From contig PBOZ01000103.1 in the NCBI GenBank assembly GCA_002724555.1, positions 1-45,095 on the forward strand: a DNA stretch of 45,095 nt, given 5' to 3'. The position numbers and the translations under genes are program-made. Origin of the DNA: Rickettsiales bacterium. Lineage in GTDB: Bacteria > Pseudomonadota > Alphaproteobacteria > UBA8366. Positions 1 through 7,257 of this stretch are shown one piece after another (the first letter of the stretch is position 1; each line of letters starts with the position of its first letter). Under the pieces are notes generated by a model. That model was not told the DNA's origin and did not search any database. It was given only the letters and a program-made list of their open reading frames with translations.

Positions 1-130
1 CGGCTTTCAACACAAAGTGCTGGGTACCGTCCTTCAGTTCTTTCCAAAAAAAGGGGCCAACAAGATTTTCTAAAGGGTCGATGGGATCATAGATCGTGTA
101 ACCGTCGATGGGCGGCATCTTATTGGCCAT
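1..130 (-). CDS. PaaI-type hotdog thioesterase, N-terminal part only
   Basis: Reading down from an ATG at 130, the first 43 residues are open and run off the window edge. They contain the stretch DPLENLVGPFFWKE followed by a beta strand (QHFVLKA). This is the usual opening of PaaI/YigI-like hotdog thioesterases, where a 'D-P-x-E-N-x-x-G-P-F' turn precedes the first strand; these enzymes hydrolyse acyl-CoA thioesters in the cytoplasm. The catalytic hotdog helix, with its H-G-G motif, lies outside the window, so the family call rests on the N-terminus alone. It diverges from the MmgE/PrpD gene at 205, leaving 74 bases for both promoters. It fits the CoA-ester theme of the region. Confidence 0.62.
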   Translation of the reverse strand, partial: MANKMPPIDGYTIYDPIDPLENLVGPFFWKELKDGTQHFVLKA

Positions 131-204
131 GTCTTATTTCTCGATTTCTTCGGTTTATTTTAAGCTTAAATAACCCGTTCCTGAGATTCAGAAAGGCTTC
201 GAAG

Positions 205-1551
205 ATGACGATTGCTGCAGATTTTTCTAAATTCCTGATGAACACGGCTTACGATGATTTGCCGGAACAAGCCGTCGACCACGCAGCAATGATTGTTGCC
301 AGCACCCTGGCGAGTGCGGCCTGTGGGAGGCATATCGATTCTTCCCGAATTGTGAGTGATATAGAACTCCAGCGAGGAGGTATTGCGGAGGCATCGGTTT
401 GGTTTGAGAAGGGTGTAAAGCTTCCCGTTATCAGCGCGGCACGGGCGAATGCCTTGATGAGCGATGCGGCCGCGTCTGACGATAGCGATCTTCGCAATAT
501 AGTGCATGCGGGCACGCCGCTAACCGCGGCCGCATTGGCTGTGGCTGAGGCAATGGGTTCCTGCGGGAGAGATATCTTGGCTGCTATAGTTGTGGGCTAC
601 GAAGCCGCGGGGCGGATTGGGGAGGCAATCATGCCGACATTTGATTTTCGTGGTCATCATGGATGTATGGGAGCCGCCTTTGGTCCGACTATTGCGGCTG
701 CGCGCCTCTATGGGCTCAACCCAGATCAAGCGGCGCATGCTCTCGCCCTAACCGCTACAACAATTGGCGGCTTAACTAAGGCGGCGAATACGAGCATTGC
801 GCGTGAATATCACGCTGGCAACGCGACCGTGGCTGGTATTAGTGCGGTCCAAGCCGCAATGCGGGGGTATACAGCCGAACTCTCGATCTTCGAGACAGAC
901 CGGGGTTTCTGTCAGCTGTTTGGCGGTAGTGATGGTGCGATTATACTCGAAGATTTGGGTTTAGGTTGGGATATCGTTACCGATATGGCGCTCAAACTTG
1001 TGCCTGGGGGACATCCTTATCATGCACTGGGTGAAGCGGGTGCCAACGCAGCTAGAGAAGCGAACGTGGCGCCTGAGAAAATTGCTTCTATAATGATTTC
1101 GCGTCCAGGCATGGCTAAATTGACCGGACCAAGACATCCGAAAAATTTGATCGATATGGCGCATAGCCCCGCGTATTTTGCTGCGGCCGGCGTGCACGAC
1201 CGTGTGTTCGGTTGGGTCCACGCCTCACAAGAAAAGATTGACCATCCGGCAATTCATGCATTGATCGATAAGGTTATTGTTGGGGCAGAGCCGATGGAAA
1301 ACGAGGCGGCGTATCGTCAGGGTGCGATTGTTTCGATCGAAACGACTGATGGACGGACTTTTACCAACAGCGTCTTAGTTCCAAAAGGTGCAGGTTGTAA
1401 TGGTATTGATTGGTTGGATGTCGAAGAAAAATGTCGGGCTTTGATGCCGGCGGCACCGCTTGGAGAAGTGAAAATTGATAAACTTCTGAAGAATATACGT
1501 AACTTTCGTGACCTGAAGAAAGTGAACATTTTGACCAATGGACTTGTTTAA
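205..1551 (+). CDS. MmgE/PrpD family protein
   Basis: A 448-residue protein of the MmgE/PrpD family, whose characterised members are 2-methylcitrate dehydratase, cis-aconitate decarboxylase and related lyases acting on polycarboxylic acids. The all-helical N-terminal domain carries the typical blocks around residues 60-130 (SDAAASDDSDLRNIVHAG, then AALAVAEAMG), where family members usually show a D-D-x-H-P region. Here it reads D-D-S-D-L, so the usual histidine block is altered. The 'F-x-x-G-H-H-G-C-M-G-A-A-F-G' block near 150 matches the conserved glycine-rich helix. The length is normal. AAAGG about nine bases upstream supports the ATG at 205. It stands alone, divergent from a thioesterase. 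The substrate cannot be told from sequence; two more family members lie at 25760 and 44903. Confidence 0.88.
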   Translation: MTIAADFSKFLMNTAYDDLPEQAVDHAAMIVASTLASAACGRHIDSSRIVSDIELQRGGIAEASVWFEKGVKLPVISAARANALMSDAAASDDSDLRNIVHAGTPLTAAALAVAEAMGSCGRDILAAIVVGYEAAGRIGEAIMPTFDFRGHHGCMGAAFGPTIAAARLYGLNPDQAAHALALTATTIGGLTKAANTSIAREYHAGNATVAGISAVQAAMRGYTAELSIFETDRGFCQLFGGSDGAIILEDLGLGWDIVTDMALKLVPGGHPYHALGEAGANAAREANVAPEKIASIMISRPGMAKLTGPRHPKNLIDMAHSPAYFAAAGVHDRVFGWVHASQEKIDHPAIHALIDKVIVGAEPMENEAAYRQGAIVSIETTDGRTFTNSVLVPKGAGCNGIDWLDVEEKCRALMPAAPLGEVKIDKLLKNIRNFRDLKKVNILTNGLV

Positions 1552-1802
1552 AAATAAATTACTAACTCCTAATTAGCAGCCCTCCTTAATTATTATCGTT
1601 TATTAAACTTTCGGTTAAGTTGACTGGAAAGTTTTCGGTTCATTGCGCTTACCCTTAGAAGGTTTCGAAAGGCAGCATGCGTGTTATTTATGGCGACCCG
1701 AAGCCCAAGCGATATGTATTGAAAAATTATAGCTTTTTTAGCTGTCCTGCCATCAATTATTTCTACTAGGGTTTATACATTTTATTGTAAAACAATCGAA
1801 GA
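1552..1802. other. Non-coding stretch between convergent genes
   Basis: This 251-base AT-rich stretch separates the ends of the MmgE/PrpD gene and the cytidylyltransferase gene. No credible reading frame, tRNA or strong terminator hairpin was seen. Two short similar pieces (ACTTTCGGTT and AGTTTTCGGTT) occur near 1605-1640; they may be chance. Confidence 0.5.
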
Positions 1803-2594
1803 TTACCCTTGTTTTTTCTCCGCATTTTTCTCGTAAGTTGGGAGCGAGATATTGGGCAACGTCGCCTTTCCATTTTCGAGCAGGTATTCGGCGTAAAACC
1901 AATCAGCTTCTGTATTGAGATCAAAGCCCTCTGTCTCGTCTGTTAGGAAAGGGGCGATGGTATCACCTGTGATCGTTCCGCCCTTAAGGACGACCCGTGA
2001 CCAGGCAATTTCTAAGCTTGCATTTTGAACATAAATCGTTGGCAAGGCGGCATATTGGTTTGAGTGCCATGGCGTTCCATCTAATTCATACGGAAGAATG
2101 GGTGACATCAGTGGTCCATTAATCGACCACATTTTTCCTGGATGCTGAGCGCAAGGTTCGACCGCACGTAAAGAATCGACTCCTTCTGACTTTTGGAACT
2201 GCTCCCAAGCTCGTTGAATTGTAATAGTTTGACGAAATGGACTGGTTGGCCGGAGGATTGCAAAGCAATCGGGTGCACGCCCCTGGTCCTCAAGAATTGA
2301 TAAGAGGTGCTGAAGCCATTGAATGTCGGGGGATTTATCACGGGCGAATTTGGGAGGGCGCAAGACCGGCACCTCTGCACCGTAATGGCGCGCGATATCT
2401 GCATAGGTTTCGGAATCTGTCGACACAATTACTGAACCAAAAATACCTGAATCAATTGCTGATCGAACAGTGTACGCCATTAAAGGATGGCCATCCAAGT
2501 TTCGAATATTTTTATCGGGTACTCGCTTTGAGCCACAACGTGCAGGTATCAGTCCAAAAATCGAGTAATCGCGTGATGCCATGATTAAAGCCAT
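1803..2594 (-). CDS. Acylneuraminate cytidylyltransferase family protein (CMP-sugar synthase)
   Basis: A 263-residue nucleotidyltransferase. Near residues 15-30 it carries the family signature I-P-A-R-C-G-S-K-R-V-P-D-K-N that binds CTP. It continues with the expected V-S-T-D-S-E block (the 'SDD/STD' turn) and L-R-P-T-S-P-F-R near 115. Proteins of this family join CMP to nine-carbon or eight-carbon acidic sugars (sialic, legionaminic, pseudaminic or Kdo type) so that a glycosyltransferase can use them. The length is typical. Two starts are possible (2594 or 2582), neither with a clear ribosome binding site. The divergent neighbour at 2721 looks like a glycosyltransferase of the capsule type, which supports a surface-glycan role. 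No other sugar-acid synthesis gene lies nearby, so the exact sugar is unknown. Confidence 0.88.
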   Translation of the reverse strand: MALIMASRDYSIFGLIPARCGSKRVPDKNIRNLDGHPLMAYTVRSAIDSGIFGSVIVSTDSETYADIARHYGAEVPVLRPPKFARDKSPDIQWLQHLLSILEDQGRAPDCFAILRPTSPFRQTITIQRAWEQFQKSEGVDSLRAVEPCAQHPGKMWSINGPLMSPILPYELDGTPWHSNQYAALPTIYVQNASLEIAWSRVVLKGGTITGDTIAPFLTDETEGFDLNTEADWFYAEYLLENGKATLPNISLPTYEKNAEKKQG

Positions 2595-2720
2595 TCTGTA
2601 TTCGTAATCGCCGCATAAATTTGGCTGTTATTTTAAATTGCTGCGGCCAAATCGTGGCGGTCGTGTTATTATATTGCATATTGAGCAGGTAGGTCATTAC
2701 CTGTATTTGGAGATTATCTT

Positions 2721-4295
2721 TTGAGCGGTCAATCGACGACATTCGAAGATACTATGATGCGGAGCCACCGCTACTGGCAGACTGCATCTTCTCTTGGTGC
2801 CGATGTCACATCGCAGCATATTGTAGTTGATATGTTGGTCGACCATCCGGTCTATTTTCTTGGCAACCTTATCATCGCTAAATATCTAGAGTTGACTAAG
2901 GGCTTCAAGGTGTGGGCCTTGATTTCGAGCAGAGCGGATTTGAAAGCCATCCTGACGGCAAAAAGCTTTGGCGTCGACGGGATTACCTATGTTCGTGACG
3001 AGGCTACGCAGCAGGCTTCGCCTGCAGCGGTTGAAATCATCAGGCAACTTGAGGGAACATCCGACGCGGACTTACGTAAACGTCTGCTCGCAATTGAGAT
3101 TAACGGCATTCCGGTCGGCGATCTAATCTACGATACCTATATTCGTGAGACCCGACGGATTACGATCAGGGAACTCGATGATGAGTTGAAGGTCTACCTC
3201 ATTTTGCTTGTGAATTACTATATCTTGTATGAAAGGCTATTGAGTGAATTAGACGTGGGTGCGGTTGTCCTTGGGCATACTGTTTACTCCCGGTTCGGCG
3301 TCTTGGCGCGTTTGGCGGCAAAGGCAGAGTGCTCTGTCTATACGCGTTTCGGTGGAAAAGGAATACGCATCCAGCGTCGCGAGGGGCTCGACGCAGTCAT
3401 GGATGTCATTTTTCGGCTGCGTCCCGGCGAGGTGGACAGATTGATGAAGGCAGGTGGCCAACTTGCCGTCGAAACGGGCAATAGAACCTTGTTGCGACGT
3501 ATCAGCGGAACTGAAAACGAGTTTCAGTATTTGAATGAGGAAAGCTACTCGCCAGACCGTCCGATCCCCTCGGTCGAGCGGTTTTGCTCACGGATGGGTC
3601 TTGAGGCCAGTCGTCCGAAAGGTCTTATAATGATGCACGCATTCTCGGATGCAGCCCATCATACCCCGCGGATGATATTCGACGATTATCACGAATGGTT
3701 CCTGCACACACTCGACGTTGCGGTAGGTCAACGGGATGTAGATTGGCTGTTCAAACTTCATCCCTATGACTTTCATTACACCGATGACCGTGAGCCGGCA
3801 GAGCGGATTAAAGCTATTTCGGAAAAGCATTCTCACATTCATCTTGTGCCAGAAGAACTAAATACTGCGACATTTCCCGGAATCGCCTCGTTCTTGGTAA
3901 CGGTTAATGGCAAAGCAGGACTGGAGTTTGCGGGTCTGGGAACACCTGTATTGCTTGGCGGAAATGGATTTTATTCGGGGTGCGGTTTCGACGTGGTTCC
4001 TAATTCGATAGACGATTACCGCAATGCTTTGGATTCGGCTGCTGGATTGTATTTGAAGGAAGATCAAGTATCTCGCGCCTTGGTGGCAAACGATCTTTAC
4101 TATCGGCAGTCGATCTGTAATTGCCGTCTTATACCAGATTCGAGCTACACCTTCTGGAAAACGTTCGATGAAGGAGCTTTTTGGGACGGGTATCTCAACG
4201 CTATGCAGACGGGAACATTGCAGGAGGATCCGCTCTATATGGCGATGGTCAATTTGCAGAATAGTGGTGCGGAGACATTACTGCGTCCTGAATGA
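2721..4295 (+). CDS. GT-B glycosyltransferase-like capsule/surface polysaccharide protein
   Basis: A 524-residue protein that I place with capsule-type GT-B transferases on partial evidence. The C-terminal half (about 295-450) reads G-L-I-M-M-H-A-F-S-D-A, then D-W-L-F-K-L-H-P-Y-D, then T-V-N-G-K-A-G-L-E-F-A-G-L-G-T-P-V-L-L-G-G. The last block resembles the nucleotide-sugar-binding 'S/N-G-x-x-G-x-E-x-x-x-x-G-K-P-V' loop of KpsC/KpsS/CDP-glycerol-type transferases. The N-terminal half looks like a Rossmann-like acceptor domain. No signal peptide or membrane helix is visible. The start is a TTG with GGAG nine bases upstream; an ATG at 2754 is the alternative. It diverges from a CMP-sugar synthase, its natural donor supplier. 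Its stop is one base from the convergent gene at 4297. Confidence 0.65.
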   Translation: MSGQSTTFEDTMMRSHRYWQTASSLGADVTSQHIVVDMLVDHPVYFLGNLIIAKYLELTKGFKVWALISSRADLKAILTAKSFGVDGITYVRDEATQQASPAAVEIIRQLEGTSDADLRKRLLAIEINGIPVGDLIYDTYIRETRRITIRELDDELKVYLILLVNYYILYERLLSELDVGAVVLGHTVYSRFGVLARLAAKAECSVYTRFGGKGIRIQRREGLDAVMDVIFRLRPGEVDRLMKAGGQLAVETGNRTLLRRISGTENEFQYLNEESYSPDRPIPSVERFCSRMGLEASRPKGLIMMHAFSDAAHHTPRMIFDDYHEWFLHTLDVAVGQRDVDWLFKLHPYDFHYTDDREPAERIKAISEKHSHIHLVPEELNTATFPGIASFLVTVNGKAGLEFAGLGTPVLLGGNGFYSGCGFDVVPNSIDDYRNALDSAAGLYLKEDQVSRALVANDLYYRQSICNCRLIPDSSYTFWKTFDEGAFWDGYLNAMQTGTLQEDPLYMAMVNLQNSGAETLLRPE

Positions 4296-4296
4296 G

Positions 4297-5523
4297 CTAA
4301 ATTATAGATTGTCGCGCGAGTGCCTCGATTTCTTGTTCATTTAGGCCCAGCAGGTCGCGGAGTATCTCTGTGTTATGCGTTCCGCTGAGCACTGCGGTGC
4401 CTTCATAAAAAGTCTCGGCCGCACTAAATTTTAAGGGAAATCCAGCGGCTTTTAGATTGGCAAGTTTTCCCAGTGTTGGATGTGACAGCGTATCGATCAT
4501 GCCACGCGCATGGAGATGAGGCCAACTGAGCAAGTCGTTTATGTCCTGCACTGGGCTGGCGACAATGCCATCCGCCTCTAGTTTTTTGACCGCGGCTGCA
4601 GTCGTGATTGTCTTCGTCCATTCTGCCACGACGGCATCGACTTGTTTATTGTTCTCCACGCGCCAATCCATGCGCCCCCACTCTGGATGGTTGCTGAGCT
4701 CTTTCCGCCCGATCAAGTTACAGAGCGATCGCCACATAGCATCGTGGCCGACCCCAATCACCAACCAGCCATCCTTTGTTGGATAGGTGTTAAAGGGAGA
4801 GAACCGCATAATTCGGTTACCCTGCTGGAACGGCATATCGAGGTCTTCGTAAATATCCAGTGCTTCGTCAAATATAAGCGAGAATAGGACATCCGTCATC
4901 GAGATGTCGATATGCTGGCCTTCACCGGTTCGCTCACGGTGAAATAGGGCACCAAGAATTCCCGAGAAGGCGAAACCGGCTGATATTGTATCACCTAACG
5001 GCGTACCGGCCTTTGTTGGTGGATTACCTGGCTGTCCGGTTACGCTCATTAATCCGGACATGGCCTGCGTAGTGAGGTCGTAAGCTCGCCGTTTCGCATC
5101 AGGTCCTGTTGCACCGTATCCCGTTATAGAGCAGTAAATTAGTCTAGGATTGATCTTCTGAAGAGTGGACCAGTCGATCTCCAGTCGCTCGGTGACGCCG
5201 ACGCTGAAATTTTCAACCAAAACGTCGGCCTTCTTTACCAATTTTAGAAAAAGTGCGTTTCCCTCTTCCGATTTTAGGTCCAAGGTAATTGATTTCTTGC
5301 CGCGTGAGCGTTTAAGAAATGCGATACCAACATCGCTATCATCAAATTTTTGTATCTTGGGGCCATCCTTGCCATAGAACACGGGTGCCCTTGATAGCGT
5401 ATCCCCCGTCTTTGGATTGTCGATGCGTATGACTTCGGCCCCCATACCGGCTAACAGCAAGGTGCAGTGTGGACCTGCCAAATACTGTGACAAGTCGAGG
5501 ACGCGAATGTCTTTGAGGATCAT
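4297..5523 (-). CDS. CaiB/BaiF (family III) CoA-transferase
   Basis: A 408-residue CoA-transferase, which moves CoA between carboxylic acids by way of an aspartyl-CoA thioester. I choose the ATG at 5523, not the upstream in-frame ATG at 5586, because it overlaps the stop of the preceding gene as ATGA and the protein then opens with the canonical I-R-V-L-D-L-S-Q-Y-L-A-G-P. Further blocks are G-A-E-V-I-R-I-D-N-P near 28-37, the R-L-I-Y-C-S-I-T-G-Y-G-A-T-G-P stretch near 127, and T-P-L-G-D-T. In the last, D178 occupies the position of the catalytic Asp of formyl-CoA transferase. It is the last gene of the selenoprotein operon and probably activates its acid substrate. Confidence 0.92.
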   Translation of the reverse strand: MILKDIRVLDLSQYLAGPHCTLLLAGMGAEVIRIDNPKTGDTLSRAPVFYGKDGPKIQKFDDSDVGIAFLKRSRGKKSITLDLKSEEGNALFLKLVKKADVLVENFSVGVTERLEIDWSTLQKINPRLIYCSITGYGATGPDAKRRAYDLTTQAMSGLMSVTGQPGNPPTKAGTPLGDTISAGFAFSGILGALFHRERTGEGQHIDISMTDVLFSLIFDEALDIYEDLDMPFQQGNRIMRFSPFNTYPTKDGWLVIGVGHDAMWRSLCNLIGRKELSNHPEWGRMDWRVENNKQVDAVVAEWTKTITTAAAVKKLEADGIVASPVQDINDLLSWPHLHARGMIDTLSHPTLGKLANLKAAGFPLKFSAAETFYEGTAVLSGTHNTEILRDLLGLNEQEIEALARQSII

Positions 5524-6692
5524 TCCTCTCGGCCGATTGCGTTTGCTGCTTTTAAGTTCGAGATCTCGTCTTCCGAGAAACCCCAAGCAGAAAGAACTTG
5601 CTCTGTTTGGGCGCCGAAATCAGGCGGACCGAATTTTACGCTGCTGGGCGTTCTGCTGAACCGGGGGGCGGGACCTGGTTGCATAATGCCGTCGACCTCT
5701 ACAAAGCTCCCGCGCGATTTGTTGTGCGGATGATCGGGAGCCTCGCTAAAACTAAGTACTGGCGCGAAACAGATATCGGTGCCTTCCATGATCTCACACC
5801 ACTCATCTCGCGTCTTTTCCGCGAACTTGGCGTCCAGTAATGCGATGATTTCCGGCCAGCTTTGCGGCTCAAGCTGCGGCGGCAGCGTTGCCGTGTCGAT
5901 GTCAAGCGTCTCCATTAGGAGGTTGTAGAACTTTTCTTCAACGCAGCCGAGCGAAATATGCTTGCCGTCCTTTGTCTCATAGCAGCGCCAGAACGGTGCC
6001 CCGCCGTCGAGCGGGTTACTCTCGCGTTCGTCATTCCAATGGCCGGACGATGCAAGACCAAAGCAGGCCATGGCAAGGTATGCAGAGCCTTCCGTCATAG
6101 CGATATCGACAACCTGACCTTGGCCAGAGTTCTTAGCTTCGAGAATGCCGGCGAGGAGTCCCATGGCAAGGAACATTGCGCCACCACCCATATCACCGAT
6201 GACATTCAAAGGCGGGACCGGGCGTTCCTTGGTGCCGATGGCGTGCAGCACGCCCGACAGAGAAATGTAGTTAATGTCGTGTCCGGCGACTTCCGCGAGC
6301 GGTCCTGTTTGGCCCCAACCCGTCATGCGGCCGAAGATCAAACGTGGATTCCGCGCCATGCAGACGTCAGGCCCAAGGCCGATCCGCTCCATTACGCCTG
6401 GTCGCATTGGATCGACAATGGCGTCGGCACTTTCGACCAGACGTAGGACGGTTTCTACACCTTCGGGATGCTTTAGGTCGACGGCGACGGAAGGTCGCCC
6501 CCGGCGGCGGATGTCTGCCTTCGGTCCTGCGTATTCAAATCCGAGACCGGTTGGACCTTTGCGGTCGATCCGTATGACGTTGGCGCCCATGTCCGCTAAG
6601 AGTGAACAACAAAGTGGTGATGGCCCGATGCCGGCGATCTCAATGATCTTGTAGCCGGCAAGTGGGCCGCCCTGCTTGGCAGCGTTGGTCAT
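5520..6692 (-). CDS. Alpha-methylacyl-CoA racemase (AMACR/MCR type)
   Basis: A 390-residue member of the CaiB/BaiF fold specialised for racemising the alpha carbon of 2-methylacyl-CoA thioesters. All three catalytic positions of human AMACR are present: His138 in A-G-H-D-I-N-Y, Asp167 in L-N-V-I-G-D, and Glu252 in C-V-E-E-K-F. The C-terminus (E-K-T-R-D-E-W-C, G-T-D-I-C-F-A-P-V-L, then H-N-K-S-R-G-S-F) also follows the animal and mycobacterial enzymes closely. The frame extends to 6833, but the ATG at 6692 opens just before the first conserved strand and lies four bases after the selenoprotein stop. It overlaps the next CoA-transferase by four bases. In this operon it would make both epimers of a branched substrate usable. 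Confidence 0.93.
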   Translation of the reverse strand: MTNAAKQGGPLAGYKIIEIAGIGPSPLCCSLLADMGANVIRIDRKGPTGLGFEYAGPKADIRRRGRPSVAVDLKHPEGVETVLRLVESADAIVDPMRPGVMERIGLGPDVCMARNPRLIFGRMTGWGQTGPLAEVAGHDINYISLSGVLHAIGTKERPVPPLNVIGDMGGGAMFLAMGLLAGILEAKNSGQGQVVDIAMTEGSAYLAMACFGLASSGHWNDERESNPLDGGAPFWRCYETKDGKHISLGCVEEKFYNLLMETLDIDTATLPPQLEPQSWPEIIALLDAKFAEKTRDEWCEIMEGTDICFAPVLSFSEAPDHPHNKSRGSFVEVDGIMQPGPAPRFSRTPSSVKFGPPDFGAQTEQVLSAWGFSEDEISNLKAANAIGREE

Positions 6693-6696
6693 TCGT

Positions 6697-7227
6697 TTAA
6701 CGGTTCGCGCCGATGAGGAGGTCCATGCTTTCGCGGGCCGCTTGTCGTGCCCACGTGTCGATGGTCTCGTCCGATGCACTGCTGATCGGATGGTCGATGA
6801 CGACGAAGGGATATCCGTCGGCACCCAAAACACGGGCCATTAGTTCCGCGGCGCTGACGAATTTTGTCGTCATTATACCGACAGATGGTTTTCCAACCTT
6901 TTCGCCAATTACTGCGTCATGCAAACTGCACGACGAGCAACTTCCTCAGTCGCCGATACCGGCGATTACTGCGTCCCAATTCTCCGCTTCTTCGACGAGA
7001 TGGGCGTCGGCAGGAGCGCTGTAGTTGGATTTAACGGTCCGTATAACTTCGGCGACCCCGAATTTCGTCCGCAGCTCATTTTCGAACGCATTGAAGAACG
7101 GTATGGTGTTCTTTTTTCCGTTCGAAATTATGCCAATGGTAGCGCCATCGAGCGCTGAGAGACGGGACGCGAGCGCGAAGCTTCCGCTATCTCCCTCGTG
7201 GGTGGGATCTAAGATTTCAAGGCTCAT
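6697..7227 (-). CDS. UGSC family selenoprotein (in-frame TGA at 6946-6948 read as selenocysteine)
   Basis: Read through one TGA, this is a single 176-residue protein; read conventionally it would be two fragments (93 residues from 7227, and 75 residues starting downstream). The TGA is codon 94 and the frame around it reads G-I-G-D-U-G-S-C-S-S-C-S-L-H-D. This U-G-S-C motif names the UGSC family of (seleno)proteins, presumed thiol/selenol redox proteins whose reaction is unknown. The N-terminal part (A-L-D-G-A-T-I-G-I-I-S-N-G-K, then A-V-I-A-G-I-G-D) and the C-terminal part (P-F-V-V-I-D-H-P-I-S) join into one Rossmann-like alternating fold. A hairpin suited to a bacterial SECIS follows the TGA. 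The start ATG has GAGGAAAT just upstream. The stop is four bases before the racemase start. Decoding needs SelA/B/C/D genes elsewhere in the genome. Confidence 0.9.
6907..6942 (-). promoter_or_regulatory. Putative bacterial SECIS element
   Basis: In the transcript, beginning three bases after the UGA, the RNA folds into a long hairpin. The upper stem CGUCGUGC (6935-6928) pairs completely with GCAUGACG (6922-6915), including one G-U, around the loop AGUUU (6927-6923). Below a single bulged C at 6914, UUGCU pairs with AGUAA, and two more pairs close the base, about 15 pairs in all. The loop begins 18 bases after the UGA and has G as its second base. Both agree with the known rule for bacterial SECIS elements (loop 16-37 bases downstream, G in the first two loop positions). 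SelB binding itself is inferred. Confidence 0.8.
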
Positions 7228-7257
7228 TCGATTTCCTCTCTGTCGATTAAAACGGAT

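Noticed and set aside
5958-6446. 162-aa plus-strand frame opposite the racemase gene
   Set aside because: It is an antisense shadow of a gene with three verified catalytic residues; its translation shows no domain and it has no ribosome binding site of its own.
6693-6833. 47-residue N-terminal extension of the racemase
   Set aside because: It overlaps the selenoprotein gene and is low-complexity Ser/Arg/Thr; the conserved racemase start follows the ATG at 6692.
6697-7227. Reading of the selenoprotein gene as a pseudogene or as two separate small genes
   Set aside because: There is a single TGA with no frameshift, the flanking motif is exactly U-G-S-C in a named family, and a SECIS-like hairpin follows. 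The downstream fragment alone would lack the motif and a ribosome binding site.
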